The notes: generated from the letters alone by a model not told the origin. A stretch of 48,218 nucleotides of DNA from Hyphomicrobiaceae bacterium (GCA_023384095.1 JAHDXT010000028.1:1-48218); one strand, 5' to 3'. Shown: positions 33,558 to 42,868, counted from the first letter of the stretch. Numbers and translations are program-made.

Positions 33558-33845
33558 TCAGTGGACGCTCGCCACCTCCAGCTTGTCGCCGCGGGCGTGG
33601 CCGATGGCGGCCTGGCGGCTGTCGGTGAGCGCAATGGGTGTCCCGTCCGCCGCGTGCAGGGCATAAAGGTCGATCCCGCCGGGAAGCCCCTCGACTGCCG
33701 GGTAGAGGCGCTGGGCCTCGTCGGACGTCAGAACTCTGATGTAGGCAACCTGGCCGCCGCCCAGACGCGCCAGCTCGAGCTGGCTCATGACCGGCGCGAC
33801 CTTCACGCGCTTCCGCGGCGACCTCGTGCGATTCGTCCTGTTCAT
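33558..33845 (-). CDS. DUF1150 family protein
   Basis: 95 residues. The core GGGQVAYIRVLTSDEAQRLY, followed by LPGGIDLYALHAADGTPIAL and TDSRQAAIGHAR, is the DUF1150 pattern. Members are small alphaproteobacterial proteins usually encoded right after an Hsp20 gene, as here (135 bp downstream of it). Function unknown; a role with the small heat-shock protein is implied only by this association. Confidence 0.85.
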   Translation of the reverse strand: MNRTNRTRSPRKRVKVAPVMSQLELARLGGGQVAYIRVLTSDEAQRLYPAVEGLPGGIDLYALHAADGTPIALTDSRQAAIGHARGDKLEVASVH

Positions 33846-33956
33846 GACGCAACTCCTCCAAGTGCGGGGACCGACACGTCATGCCCTGCAGCCCCGGAGC
33901 CCTCGTCCGGCCGCTGCCTGCACCTATCGTCCCGTGATTCTCTGTCTTTGGCCAGC

Positions 33957-33985
33957 GGCCAGTGCTCAGGCGGCCAGTGCTCAGG
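33957..33985. repeat. Two-copy tandem repeat, period 15 bp
   Basis: GGCCAGTGCTCAGG occurs at 33957-33970 and again at 33972-33985. The second copy includes the Hsp20 stop codon. Probably a replication slippage product. Confidence 0.6.
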
Positions 33986-34427
33986 GGCCAGACTTGCGCT
34001 CGCCGATCTCGATCTTCCGCACCAGACGCTCCGGCTCGTGTCGAACGAGGTCGATGGACAGAAGACCGTTGTTCAGGTCTGCGCTGCGGATCTCGATGCC
34101 GTCCGCCAGCACGAACGTGCGGTGAAACTGCCGTGCCGCAATTCCCCGGTAGAGATACTCCCGGCCCTTGTCGTCCTGCTGCCTGCCGCGGACGGTGAGC
34201 TGGTTGTCCTCGACGGTGATCTCGAGCTGATCGCGCGTGAAGCCCGCAACCGCAAGCGTGATCCGCAGAACCTCGCCCCGGTCGCCGTTGGCCTCGTTCT
34301 TGACGATGCGCTCGACGTTGTAAGGCGGATAGCCGTCGCCGGAGCTCTTCCCGGCGCGGTCGATCAGACGCTCGATCTCGTCGAAGCCGAGCAGCATGGG
34401 ACTGGACAGAAGCGACATGCGTGACAT
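33981..34427 (-). CDS. Small heat-shock protein Hsp20 (IbpA-like)
   Basis: 148 residues. The alpha-crystallin domain is clear: YNVERIVKNEANGDRGEVLR, VAGFTRDQLEITVEDNQLTV and the I-x-I-type C-terminus partly present as RKIEIGERK. It holds unfolding proteins for refolding. ATG 34427 or ATG 34418 could serve as start. Followed by DUF1150. A strong hairpin lies in the 5' region (34466-34490); no clear sigma-32 promoter was found. Confidence 0.92.
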   Translation of the reverse strand: MSRMSLLSSPMLLGFDEIERLIDRAGKSSGDGYPPYNVERIVKNEANGDRGEVLRITLAVAGFTRDQLEITVEDNQLTVRGRQQDDKGREYLYRGIAARQFHRTFVLADGIEIRSADLNNGLLSIDLVRHEPERLVRKIEIGERKSGP

Positions 34428-34465
34428 CGTGCAAAGCCCTTTCCAAGCGACCTTGTGTCATGTTC

Positions 34466-34490
34466 CGCGGGTCCCTTCGGGGCCCCCGCG
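34466..34490 (-). promoter_or_regulatory. Stable hairpin upstream of hsp20
   Basis: CGCGGG...CCCGCG arms enclose a second GGGxCCC-type stem. It lies about 40 bp before the hsp20 start. It could be part of the hsp20 leader (some rhizobial hsp20 genes carry RNA thermometers) or just an isolated palindrome; no canonical ROSE sequence was found. Confidence 0.3.
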
Positions 34491-34691
34491 AGCTGCGGCC
34501 CCGCTGATTGCCGGGCGCCGTAATTCACGCAAAGTGAGATATGGTGCCCGGTGGAGCGAGTTCAAGCAAGCACGCCGCGCATGACCCGCGCATGAACGCC
34601 AGGGCGGCGCATGGCCCGGCCCGCCGTCATAATCCTGCGCGAGTTGAGCGCCATAAGCCGGCGCTGTTTTTGCCAGATACCGGGGGGTCTC

Positions 34692-35351
34692 ATGTCGGTC
34701 CGTGCCGCGCTACTATACGTTCTTGCTGCCGGTGTTCTTGCAGTGGCCGCCGCTGCTCCCGCATCAGCCCAGGAGCAGAAGTCCGCCACGGCCAGCGACG
34801 AGGCGGAGCTTACGCCGGAGGAGCAGGCCGAGCGCGAGAGCCGGAAAGCCTGCAAGGTCGCGATCTGCGCCGCCTTCCACAACCGCAATTCCGACGGCGG
34901 CGACATCGCCTGCAACATCGTCAAGACCTGGCGCAAGGAGCGCCTGGAGAAGATCGTCTCGAAGGCCAAGGTGTCGTGGCCCTGGGGGCGCGTGCAGTGC
35001 GTCGCCGACATCAGGCTCAAGCGCGACATGCTCATCAAGGCGATGACCGAGCCCAAGCATGAAGCGGTGCTCGACAAACATCGGGTCGCCTGCCAGATCG
35101 AGCGCGAGAAGGACAAGGCCGAGATCAAGTTCGACTTCACGCCGAAGGTGACGTTCGAGGGCGGCAAGGCGACGAAGGCTCTGCTCAACTGGGGGACCAT
35201 CGAGGCGCCGACTTTGGTCAAGGGCGCCATGTGGACGGCCACCGCCACCGACAATACCTTCAACGTGCTGGAAGGGACGGTCGTCGAGGACATCAACGAC
35301 TTCATCGCCAGGAAATGCATGGAGGTGAAGGACGACTGGCAGGGCAAGTAG
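34692..35351 (+). CDS. Secreted protein of unknown function
   Basis: 219 residues from ATG 34692, which opens a clear Sec signal peptide (SVRAALLYVLAAGVLAVAAA, cleavage near ASA-QE). The mature part starts with a charged helix (LTPEEQAERESRKACKVAIC), has cysteines in pairs (KACKVAICAAFHNR, IACNIVKTW, VQCVADIRL, VACQIERE, ARKCMEV), suggesting disulfides, and lacks membrane segments. I do not recognise the family, though similar proteins occur in Hyphomicrobiales. Stop lies 39 bp from the convergent end of uup. Confidence 0.75.
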   Translation: MSVRAALLYVLAAGVLAVAAAAPASAQEQKSATASDEAELTPEEQAERESRKACKVAICAAFHNRNSDGGDIACNIVKTWRKERLEKIVSKAKVSWPWGRVQCVADIRLKRDMLIKAMTEPKHEAVLDKHRVACQIEREKDKAEIKFDFTPKVTFEGGKATKALLNWGTIEAPTLVKGAMWTATATDNTFNVLEGTVVEDINDFIARKCMEVKDDWQGK

Positions 35352-35390
35352 CTGCGGCCGATTGCAACCGGCCAGTGGCCCGAGACCGGG

Positions 35391-37229
35391 TCAGCTCGCG
35401 GCCGGTCCCCCCAGCTCCTCCCGCAGCAGCTCGAGCTCGAGCCAGCGGTCCTCGGCCGCGGCGAGGCTCGCCTCGGCCTTGCCCAGCCGCACCGTTGCAG
35501 CGTCGAACGCGCCGGTGTCGCGGCTGTAGAGCTCGGGGTCCGAGAGCGTCCTGTGCAGCGCTTCGATTTCGCGCTGCAGCACCTCGATCGTGCGCGGCAG
35601 GGTAGCCAGGGCGTGCTTCTCGTTGAATGACAGCTTGCGCTTTTGCGGCGGCAGGGTGTCGGTTGCGGAGTTGCCGGCGGGCCTTGTTCTGGCGCTCGCC
35701 GGCGCCGGCGAGCCGGCGGCGGCAACGGGCGGCAGGTCGGCGCCCGACCGCTGCGCCAGCATGTCCGAATAGCCTCCCGCATATTCGATCCAGCGGCCAT
35801 CCGCCTCGGCGGCGATGACGGAGGTCACCACGCGGTCGAGGAAATCGCGGTCGTGGCTGACGAGGAGCACAGTCCCTGTGTAGTCCGCGAGCAGCTCCTG
35901 CAGCAGCTCGAGCGTCTCCAGATCGAGATCGTTGGTGGGCTCGTCGAGAACCAGCAGATTGGACGGCCTGGCCAGCGCGCGTGCCAGCATGAGCCGCGCC
36001 CGCTCGCCGCCCGACAGCACCGACAGGGGGCTCAGCGCCTGCTCGGGCTGGAACAGGAAATCCTTCATGTAGCTGGCGACGTGCCGCGGCTGGCCGTTGA
36101 CGACGACCTTGTCGCCGCGGCCGCCGGTAAGCGCTTCCGTGACGGTCATGGCGGGTGCGAGCTCGTCGCGGCGCTGGTCGAGCCTCACCACGTCGAGCCC
36201 CGTGCCGAGCCGCACCTCGCCGGAGTCGGGCCGAAGTCGGCCGGTCAGCATCTCGAGCAGGGTGGTCTTGCCGGCGCCGTTCGGGCCGACGATGCCGATC
36301 CGGTCGCCGCGCACGATGCGGGTCGAGAAGTTGCGCGCCACCACCTTGCCCTCGAACGCCTTGGTGAGCCCGGTGGCCTCGATCACGAGCCGGCCGGAGG
36401 GGCCGCTCTGACCGGCTGTGAACCGCACGTCGCCCTCGACCCGGCGGGCCTCGCGCCGCTCCATGCGCATTCGGGCCAGCTCGGCGACGCGGCGCACGTT
36501 GCGCTTGCGGCGGGCCGTGACGCCGCCATGCATCCAGCTTTCCTCCCGCGCGATCCTCCGGTCGAGCTTGTGACGCTCGCTCTCCTGTTGCTCGATGAGG
36601 GCGTCGCGCCAGGCCTCGAACGCGCCGAAACCCTGCTCGAGGCGCTGCGTGGAGCCGCGGTCCAGCCAGACCGTCGCGCGCGACAGGTTCTCCAGGAAGC
36701 GCCGGTCGTGGCTGATGAGCACCAGCGCCGACCTCGACGCCTGGAGCTCCGCCTCCAGCCACTCGATGGCCGGCAGGTCGAGGTGATTGGTCGGCTCGTC
36801 GAGCAGCAGGACATCGGGCTCGGGGGCCAGGCTCCGCGCCAGAGCCGCTCGGCGGGCCTCGCCGCCGGACAAGGTCTCGACGGATTCCGTCCCGTCGAGC
36901 CCCAGCGTCTCGAGCAGATACCGCGCGCGGTAGGGGTCCTGCGCCGGCCCGAGGCCGGCATCGACATAGGCGAGGGTGGTGGCGAAGCCGGAGAAGTCCA
37001 CCTCCTGCGGGAGATAGCGCACCAGCGCGCCCGGCTGCGCGAAGCGCTCGCCCCGGTCGGGCTCGGCGAGCCCGGCGGCAATGCGCAGCAACGTGGACTT
37101 GCCGGAGCCGTTGCGCCCGACGAGGCACACGCGCTCCCCCGGCGCAACGGCGAGATCCGCCCCGGTGAGCAATGGGGTGCCGCCGAAGGTCAGGTGGATG
37201 CCGCGAAGCGCCAACAGGGGAGGAGCCAT
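35391..37229 (-). CDS. uup: ABC-F ATPase (Uup-like)
   Basis: 612 residues with two ABC domains on one chain: Walker A GRNGSGKST and GPNGAGKTT, signatures LSGGEARR and LSGGERAR, Walker B VLLLDEPTNHLDL and LVLDEPTNDLDL. No membrane segments, as in translation-related ABC-F proteins. The C-terminal extension (after about 520) is Pro/Ala-rich and then a predicted coiled coil (IEVLQREIEALHRTL, then VRLGKAEASLAAAEDRWLEL), the DNA-binding CTD type found in Uup. Divergent from apaG. Confidence 0.85.
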   Translation of the reverse strand: MAPPLLALRGIHLTFGGTPLLTGADLAVAPGERVCLVGRNGSGKSTLLRIAAGLAEPDRGERFAQPGALVRYLPQEVDFSGFATTLAYVDAGLGPAQDPYRARYLLETLGLDGTESVETLSGGEARRAALARSLAPEPDVLLLDEPTNHLDLPAIEWLEAELQASRSALVLISHDRRFLENLSRATVWLDRGSTQRLEQGFGAFEAWRDALIEQQESERHKLDRRIAREESWMHGGVTARRKRNVRRVAELARMRMERREARRVEGDVRFTAGQSGPSGRLVIEATGLTKAFEGKVVARNFSTRIVRGDRIGIVGPNGAGKTTLLEMLTGRLRPDSGEVRLGTGLDVVRLDQRRDELAPAMTVTEALTGGRGDKVVVNGQPRHVASYMKDFLFQPEQALSPLSVLSGGERARLMLARALARPSNLLVLDEPTNDLDLETLELLQELLADYTGTVLLVSHDRDFLDRVVTSVIAAEADGRWIEYAGGYSDMLAQRSGADLPPVAAAGSPAPASARTRPAGNSATDTLPPQKRKLSFNEKHALATLPRTIEVLQREIEALHRTLSDPELYSRDTGAFDAATVRLGKAEASLAAAEDRWLELELLREELGGPAAS

Positions 37230-37363
37230 CGAATGCCTCAGCTTGATGCGCGCGCCGCGCCGGAGCGACCGTATTCAGGACGTCCGTGGCGCGATATTGA
37301 CCTGACCGACCGGAAATCTACTATTGCAGCTCGCTCGCCGTGCGGACGTGAGAGTATCCTCGC

Positions 37364-37756
37364 ATGTATGAAACCGTCACCCGCGGCATCCGCGTCCGAG
37401 TCACTCCGGCCTACATGGAGGATCAGTCGACGCCGGAGGAGAATTACTTCTTCTGGATGTACACCGTCGTCATCGAGAATGCGGGGAGCGACCCCGTCCA
37501 GCTCCGGTCGCGGATCTGGCAGATCACCGACGCGGACGGCCATACGGAAGAGGTGCGCGGGCCAGGCGTCGTGGGTCAGACCCCCGTCATCCCGCCCGGC
37601 GAGACCTTCACCTATACCTCCGGCTGCCCGCTGCGCACGCCGCAGGGAATCATGGTCGGCGCCTATCAGATGGTGAACGCGCAGGGCGACAGCTTCAGCG
37701 TCGCCATCCCGGCCTTCTCGCTCGACAGCCCCTTCGCAAGGCGCAACCTGAACTGA
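37364..37756 (+). CDS. apaG: ApaG (Co2+/Mg2+ efflux-associated protein)
   Basis: 130 residues, full family length. Conserved motifs: FFWMYTVVIENAGSDPVQLR, RIWQITDADGHTEEVRGPGV, VVGQTPVIPPGETFTYTSGC and MVGAYQMVNAQGDSFSV. The glycine-rich VRGPGVVGQTP segment is the signature of the fibronectin-type fold. Molecular role is unclear. Divergent from uup. Confidence 0.95.
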   Translation: MYETVTRGIRVRVTPAYMEDQSTPEENYFFWMYTVVIENAGSDPVQLRSRIWQITDADGHTEEVRGPGVVGQTPVIPPGETFTYTSGCPLRTPQGIMVGAYQMVNAQGDSFSVAIPAFSLDSPFARRNLN

Positions 37757-37785
37757 AGGGCCGGCGATCTGCTGGCCGCACCGCG

Positions 37786-38754
37786 TCAAGTGATCTCCTG
37801 GCTCTCGAAGCGGTACTTGGCGTTGCAGAACTCGCAGGTGACGGTGATCGCGCCGTCAGGCTCCCGCATGTCCGCGAGCTCGCTGGCGCCGAAAGTCTCG
37901 AGCAGGTCGCCGACCCGGTCCCGCGAGCAGCGGCAGTGCTCCGTCAATCCCACGACGGGAAAGGCGCGCACTCCCTCCTCGGCGAACAGCCGATAGAGCA
38001 GGCGATCCGGGGTCAGCATCGGGTCGAGCAGCTCGTGGTCCTCGACGGTGGCGGCCAGCATGCGCGCGCCCGTCCAGCGCTCGTCGTCCTCGCCCACCAG
38101 CGCGTGCTCGTTTTCATCTGGGGCGGCGCCCTCCCCGACGGGCGGCACGTACTGGACGAGCAGGCCGCCGGCCCGCCATTGCCACGAGCCCGCCGCGTAA
38201 TGGCGCGCGACGGCCAGTCGGATGAATGTCGGGATCTGCTCCGACTGCCGGAAGTAGGCGTGCGCGGCATCGCTGAGCGAGCCGCCGTCGAGCGCCACGA
38301 TGCCCTGGTAGCGGTCGAGACTGCCGCCGGGGTCGATGGTCATGGCGAGATGCCCGGCGCCGAGCAGGCGGCCCGGGGCGTCACGGGCATCGCGGCCCAG
38401 CGCCTCGACCCTGGCCTTGTCGAAGCTGGCATAGGCGCGCACCCGGCCCGGCTCCTCGAAGTCGACCACCAGCATGCCGATCGCGCCGTCGGTCTTCGTC
38501 TGCAGGATGAGGCGGCCGTCGAAGGCGCTGTCGAACTTCAGCGACGAGCCCAGCAGCGCGGTCAGCGCCACCGCCTCGCCGATAACGCGGCTCACCGGTT
38601 CCGGATAGTCGTGCCGGCGCAGGATGCCGTCGACGACGGGGCCGAGCCGCACGACGCGGCCGAAAACGCCGGACCGCTCGGTCCGGAACGGCATGATCAG
38701 GTCATCTGCAAGTGAAATCCCGCCGGCAGCGGCGGGCATTCGGCGTTCTGCCAT
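37786..38754 (-). CDS. hslO: Redox-regulated chaperone Hsp33
   Basis: 322 residues. The Zn-binding redox switch has HCRCSRDRV and CEFCNAKY (C-x-C...C-x-x-C), as in Hsp33. The substrate-binding domain contains LGPVVDGILRRHDYPEPVSR and LKFDSAFDGRLILQTKTDGA. Activated by oxidative stress. Start ATG 38754 directly abuts the argF stop (38755-38757), so the two genes are likely translated from one message. Confidence 0.95.
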   Translation of the reverse strand: MAERRMPAAAGGISLADDLIMPFRTERSGVFGRVVRLGPVVDGILRRHDYPEPVSRVIGEAVALTALLGSSLKFDSAFDGRLILQTKTDGAIGMLVVDFEEPGRVRAYASFDKARVEALGRDARDAPGRLLGAGHLAMTIDPGGSLDRYQGIVALDGGSLSDAAHAYFRQSEQIPTFIRLAVARHYAAGSWQWRAGGLLVQYVPPVGEGAAPDENEHALVGEDDERWTGARMLAATVEDHELLDPMLTPDRLLYRLFAEEGVRAFPVVGLTEHCRCSRDRVGDLLETFGASELADMREPDGAITVTCEFCNAKYRFESQEIT

Positions 38755-39678
38755 TCAATCCTTCCCGAGGCACCATGCCAGTATCGCCTTCTGTGCATGG
38801 AGCCGGTTCTCCGCTTCGTCGAATACGACGGACTGCGGGCCATCGATCACTTCCGCACTGACCTCGTTGCCGCGGTAAGCCGGAAGGCAATGCATGAATA
38901 TGGCGTTGCTGCCCGCCTTGCGCATCAGGTCGCGATCGACGGCATATGGTCCCAGCATCTGCTTGCGCCGGGGCGCGTCCGTGTGCCCCATCGAGACCCA
39001 GGTATCGGTGACGACGCAATCGGCCCCGGCCACCGCCTCGGCGGGATCGTCGGTTACGAGCACCTCGGCCCCCTCGGCCGCCACCCAGTCCAGCACCGGC
39101 CGCTCGGGCTTGAGCTGGGCGGGCGAGGCGATCCGCAGCTTGAAGCCGAAGCGCGAGGCCGCATGCGCCCAGGATGCGGCGACATTGTTGCCATCGCCGA
39201 CCCAGGCGATCGTGTGGCCCGCGATCGGACCCTTCCGCTCCTCGAACGTCATGATGTCGGCGATGACCTGGCAGGGATGGCTCTTGTCGGTCAGGCCGTT
39301 GATCACCGGCACCGTCGCGTTGCGCCCGAGCTCGACGACGCTCTCGTGGCTGTTGGCCCGGATCATGATCGCGTCGATGTAACGGGACAGCACGCGCGCG
39401 GTGTCCGCGATGGATTCCCCGCGGCCGAGCTGCAGGTCCGTGTGATTGAGCGCGATCGTCTGGCCGCCGAGCTGGCGCATGGCGACGTCGAACGAGACCC
39501 GCGTCCGCGTCGAGGGCTTCTCGAAGATCATCACCAGCACGGCCTCGGCGATGCCGGGAGGCCGCAATCTTGCCGGCACCACCTTTCCGGCCCGCTTCAT
39601 CTCGTGGCCGGCATCGACGATGCGCCGCAGGGTTGCCGGGTCGATGTCGCCGATATCGATGAAATGGCGTGGGGCCAT
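38755..39678 (-). CDS. argF: Ornithine carbamoyltransferase
   Basis: 307 residues from ATG 39678. Carbamoyl phosphate-binding motif [11 protein letters not shown], the [11 protein letters not shown] segment and the ornithine-binding [11 protein letters not shown] motif identify the anabolic enzyme. Length is standard. The 35-bp gap after argD and direct abutment with hslO indicate an argD-argF-hslO operon. Confidence 0.97.
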   Translation of the reverse strand: MAPRHFIDIGDIDPATLRRIVDAGHEMKRAGKVVPARLRPPGIAEAVLVMIFEKPSTRTRVSFDVAMRQLGGQTIALNHTDLQLGRGESIADTARVLSRYIDAIMIRANSHESVVELGRNATVPVINGLTDKSHPCQVIADIMTFEERKGPIAGHTIAWVGDGNNVAASWAHAASRFGFKLRIASPAQLKPERPVLDWVAAEGAEVLVTDDPAEAVAGADCVVTDTWVSMGHTDAPRRKQMLGPYAVDRDLMRKAGSNAIFMHCLPAYRGNEVSAEVIDGPQSVVFDEAENRLHAQKAILAWCLGKD

Positions 39679-39713
39679 GACATGGACCTCGCGTGGCGAG
39701 CGGGCTCGCGCCG

Positions 39714-40952
39714 TCAGGATCGAGATGCGGACACGCGCTCGAGCGCCCGCGAGAGGCGCGCGGCCGCTTCCGACAGCTCCGCTTCGGTTGCATTGAGCGG
39801 CGGCAGCAGGCGCACGACGTTGTCGCCGGCGGAGACCGTCAGCAGCCGCTCGGCCGTGCAGGCCTTGAGCACGTCTGCGGCCGGCTGCTTGACGCGGATG
39901 CCGGTGAGCAGGCCGAGGCCGCGGATCTCGGTCACCACGTCCGGGTGCTCGTCCTTGACGCGTGCGAGCTCCTGCTTGAGGCGCAGCGCCTTCTGCTGCA
40001 CGGCTTCGAGGAACCCGGGCTCGAGCACGACGTCCATGACGGCGTTGCCGACCGCCATGGCCAGCGGATTGCCGCCGAAGGTCGAGCCATGCGTGCCCGG
40101 AGCCATCCCCTTCGCCGCCTCCTCCGTGGCGAGGAAGGCGCCGACGGGAAAGCCGCCGCCGATGCCCTTGGCGATGGCCATGACGTCGGGGGTGATGTCC
40201 GCCCACTCGTGCGCGAACAGCCTGCCGGTGCGGCCCATGCCGCACTGCACCTCGTCCAGGATCAGCAGCAGCCCGTGCGCGTCGCACAGCTCGCGCATCC
40301 GCCGCAGGTCGTCTGGCGGCACCACCCGGATACCGCCCTCGCCCTGCACGGGCTCGATCATGATGGCCGCCGTCTCCGGGCCGATGGTCGCTTCGAGCGC
40401 GGCGGCGTCGCCCAGCTCGAGCACGTCGAAGCCGGGCATCTGCGGCCCGAAGCCGTCGAGGTACTTCTCGTTGCCCGCGGCCGCGATGGTGGCCAGCGTG
40501 CGGCCGTGGAAGGCGCCCTTGAAGGTGATGATCCGGTTGCGCTCCGGCCGCCCCGAGACATGATGATAGCGGCGGGCCAGCTTGATGGCGCCCTCGCAGG
40601 CTTCAGCGCCGGAGTTGCAGAAGAAGACCCGGTCCGCGAATGTCGCAGCGCACAGCCGCTCCGCCAGCCGCTCCTGGCCGGCGATGCGGTAGAGGTTCGA
40701 CGTGTGCCAGAGCTTCTGCGCCTGCTCCGTCAGCGCCGCGATGAGCCTCGGGTGCGCGTGGCCGAGCGCGTTGACCGCCACTCCGCTGGCGAAATCGAGG
40801 TAACGCTCGCCGGTGGTGGAAATCAGCCAGGAGCCCTCGCCTCGCTCGAACACCACGTCCTGACGCGCATAGGTGCCCATCACTGCAGAAGACGGGCCAG
40901 GGTTTGGCGTCGGGGCGGCAGTCCGGTTGGCGGCTGGCGCGGGCTGCGGCAT
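39714..40952 (-). CDS. argD: Acetylornithine aminotransferase
   Basis: 412 residues from ATG 40952 (GAGGGAG 9 bp upstream); a TTG at 40982 and an internal ATG at 40880 (the conserved [10 protein letters not shown]) are alternatives. PLP-binding motifs: [33 protein letters not shown] (Asp), the catalytic Lys in [18 protein letters not shown] and the [12 protein letters not shown] loop. Third step from the end in ornithine synthesis. The mRNA leader carries a terminator-like hairpin (40974-41006). Confidence 0.95.
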   Translation of the reverse strand: MPQPAPAANRTAAPTPNPGPSSAVMGTYARQDVVFERGEGSWLISTTGERYLDFASGVAVNALGHAHPRLIAALTEQAQKLWHTSNLYRIAGQERLAERLCAATFADRVFFCNSGAEACEGAIKLARRYHHVSGRPERNRIITFKGAFHGRTLATIAAAGNEKYLDGFGPQMPGFDVLELGDAAALEATIGPETAAIMIEPVQGEGGIRVVPPDDLRRMRELCDAHGLLLILDEVQCGMGRTGRLFAHEWADITPDVMAIAKGIGGGFPVGAFLATEEAAKGMAPGTHGSTFGGNPLAMAVGNAVMDVVLEPGFLEAVQQKALRLKQELARVKDEHPDVVTEIRGLGLLTGIRVKQPAADVLKACTAERLLTVSAGDNVVRLLPPLNATEAELSEAAARLSRALERVSASRS

Positions 40953-40973
40953 GGCGGGCAGCTCCCTCAGGCG

Positions 40974-41006
40974 GAAAAGCAAAAAGAGCCGCCCTCGTGT
41001 GGCGGC
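40974..41006 (-). terminator. Terminator-like hairpin in the argD leader
   Basis: On the minus strand GCCGCC-ACACGAG-GGCGGC is followed by TCTTTTTGCTTTT, the structure of an intrinsic terminator. It lies only about 22 bp before the argD ATG and just downstream of a promoter-like pair (41020-41049), so it may be an attenuator, or the end of a very short RNA. Confidence 0.55.
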
Positions 41007-41019
41007 CCAGCGAACATCA

Positions 41020-41049
41020 TGGATACAACCGGCCGCCAGCGGCTGTCAA
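41020..41049 (-). promoter_or_regulatory. Candidate sigma-70 promoter of argD
   Basis: A perfect TTGACA (41044-41049) is followed after 18 bp by TATCCA. This is the only consensus -35 in the divergent region. The predicted start would be about 60 nt before the argD ATG, directly ahead of the terminator-like hairpin. Confidence 0.4.
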
Positions 41050-41487
41050 CGCACTGTAGCCGCGCCGTTCCGGCTCATTCAGCGCCTCGGCGCTGCGGCG
41101 GCGTGCACGCAAACATACAGCGAACTTGCCTTCCCATGTGGCGCGAACGCCACGAATCCGCGGCAATGCAGCCCGGAGAGGCCGGCACGGCTTGTAGACC
41201 AAAAACTGGATGTTGTAGTTTGGCCCCTGCCCGCCGCGAGATATGGCGGTGCCCTGCCGAGACCGGCAAGGCTCGGCAATATGTTCGAGTACGGGGCAAT
41301 CCCGGCGCGCCCAGTCGGCGTGAGTATCGTCTCGAGTTCCTCCAGTTCCAGCGTCTGTAACGGCCAAGCTGCGTCGTGAGTCCTGCGTCACGCCAAGGGC
41401 GTCTCGCGCGGCCCGTCGCTTGTCCGCTCGTGTTCCGGTGCGCCTGTCGCGGACCGGATGTGACCTGATTCTGCAAGGAGCGACAAG
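41050..41487. other. Intergenic region between argD and gcrA
   Basis: About 440 bp between divergent genes. Long open frames on the minus strand here have no recognisable content. GAGTC (CcrM) sites and GcrA-dependent elements might be expected but no pattern stood out. Confidence 0.5.
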
Positions 41488-42048
41488 ATGGGCTGGACGG
41501 ACGACCGCGTCGAGCAACTCAAGAGGCTCTGGGCCGAGGGGCTGAGCGCCAGCCAGATCGCCGGCCGGCTGGGAGGCGTCACGCGCAACGCCGTGATCGG
41601 CAAGGTGCATCGGCTCGGGCTTTCCGGTCGGGCGACGACCTCGCGCATGAAGAGCCACCGCGTGCGTCCCCGGTCCGCCGCCTCGGTCACCGCCAAACGC
41701 GCCGTCAGAACCCGGTTCGGCACCGTCGGCAACCCGGCTCTGCGGGCGCTATACCTGCCCGACGCAGAAACCTATGTGCCGCCCGTCGAGGAGCTCGTCG
41801 TGCCTCTGGCGGAGCGCAAGACCATCCAGATGCTGACGGACTCGAGCTGCCGCTGGCCGATCGGGGATCCGCAGACCACGGAATTCCACTTCTGCAACCG
41901 CAACAAGGTGCCCGGCCTGCCCTACTGCGAGGCTCACGCCCGCCGCGCCTTCCAGCCGCCGCAGCCCCGCCGCCGCGACCGCGAGGTCGGCGAGCCGATC
42001 GTGCCCGCGATCTCTGTCCGGCCGGCGAAGGATCCTGTCGACGCATAG
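41488..42048 (+). CDS. gcrA: GcrA cell-cycle transcriptional regulator
   Basis: 186 residues. The N-terminus, MGWTDDRVEQLKRLWAEGLS followed by ASQIAGRLGGVTRNAVIGKV, is the GcrA sigma-70-binding/DNA-recognition helix region of alphaproteobacteria. The C-terminal part with SSCRWPIGDPQTTEFHFCNR and LPYCEAHARRAF carries the cysteine/histidine cluster also seen in the family. GcrA activates methylation-dependent promoters during the cell cycle. AAGGAG lies 8 bp upstream of the start. Followed by a palindrome (42064-42087). Confidence 0.95.
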   Translation: MGWTDDRVEQLKRLWAEGLSASQIAGRLGGVTRNAVIGKVHRLGLSGRATTSRMKSHRVRPRSAASVTAKRAVRTRFGTVGNPALRALYLPDAETYVPPVEELVVPLAERKTIQMLTDSSCRWPIGDPQTTEFHFCNRNKVPGLPYCEAHARRAFQPPQPRRRDREVGEPIVPAISVRPAKDPVDA

Positions 42049-42063
42049 TGCGGTCGGCGGCGA

Positions 42064-42087
42064 CCCTCTCCCGCCAGCGGGAGAGGG
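42064..42087. repeat. Palindrome after gcrA
   Basis: CCCTCTCCCGC-CA-GCGGGAGAGGG, a perfect 11-bp stem with a 2-nt loop. A common dispersed palindrome in high-GC proteobacteria; similar in design to the one at 31-57. No U-tract follows, so terminator function is uncertain. Confidence 0.7.
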
Positions 42088-42237
42088 ACAGGCTTCCTCT
42101 TCGCGCACCCGCCCTGCCGCCCACGTCGATGATCGGGTCATTGCCTCTGCCGGCGAGCCATGGCAGATCTGATGGTCGCCAGGACGTCGGTCGGCGGCCT
42201 GTATCCAGAAATCAGCCAAGAAAAGGGGCGCTCACCG

Positions 42238-42819
42238 ATGATCTCACAGCCCAACTCGACGCTCGTCACGGCTCTATGGCCGGAGAGCCGTGGACATCTT
42301 CTCCGGTTGAGCGCGATCGTGCTGCTCGGCACGATCCTGTTGACCGCGTCGGCCAAGATCCAGGTGCCATTCTGGCCGGTGCCGATGACGATGCAGACAT
42401 TCGTCGTGCTTTTCCTCGGCGCGGCGCTCGGCCCCCGCCTCGGGGCGCTGACCGTGCTGCTCTACCTGGCCGAGGGAGCCGTGGGCCTGCCGGTGTTCGC
42501 CGGGACTCCCGAGAAGGGCCTCGGCCTCGCCTATCTGGCCGGGCCGACGGGCGGCTATCTGGTCGGCTTCGCGGCCGGCGCATACGTCGTCGGCTGGCTG
42601 GCCGAGCGGGGCTGGGACCGCTCCGTGCCGCGGCTGTTCCTGGCGATGCTGCTGGGCCACGTCGTGATCTTCGCCTTCGGGCTGGCCTGGCTGACGCAGC
42701 TCATCGGGCTCGAGAAGGCATGGATGCTCGGCGTCACGCCGTTCTACGCCGCGACGCTGTTCAAGACTGCGCTCGGCGCCTGCCTGGTGCCGGCCGCCTG
42801 GCAGCTCGTCAGGCGCTGA
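42238..42819 (+). CDS. bioY: Biotin transporter BioY (S component)
   Basis: 193 residues from ATG 42238 (AAGGGG upstream). Membrane protein with about six helices. Signature VPFWPVPMTMQTFVVLFLGA and the following LGPRLGALTVLLYLAEGAVG, LPVFAG and LAGPTGGYLVGF are BioY hallmarks. It captures biotin, with or without an ECF EcfAT module; none is adjacent. A strong hairpin terminator follows (42841-42868). Confidence 0.95.
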   Translation: MISQPNSTLVTALWPESRGHLLRLSAIVLLGTILLTASAKIQVPFWPVPMTMQTFVVLFLGAALGPRLGALTVLLYLAEGAVGLPVFAGTPEKGLGLAYLAGPTGGYLVGFAAGAYVVGWLAERGWDRSVPRLFLAMLLGHVVIFAFGLAWLTQLIGLEKAWMLGVTPFYAATLFKTALGACLVPAAWQLVRR

Positions 42820-42840
42820 CGCAAGGAACGGGTCGCTACG

Positions 42841-42868
42841 ATCGGCGCGGGGCTGCCGGCGCCGATCA
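42841..42868 (+). terminator. Terminator of bioY
   Basis: GATCGGCGC...GCGCCGATC, a perfect 9-bp stem with 10-nt loop, followed by ACTTCTTCT. The weak U-tract still fits an intrinsic terminator directly after bioY and before the convergent phasin gene. Confidence 0.6.

Noticed and set aside
41017-41658. 213-aa minus-strand ORF between argD and gcrA
   Set aside because: Overlaps gcrA antisense and the argD promoter region; translation is unlike any known family.
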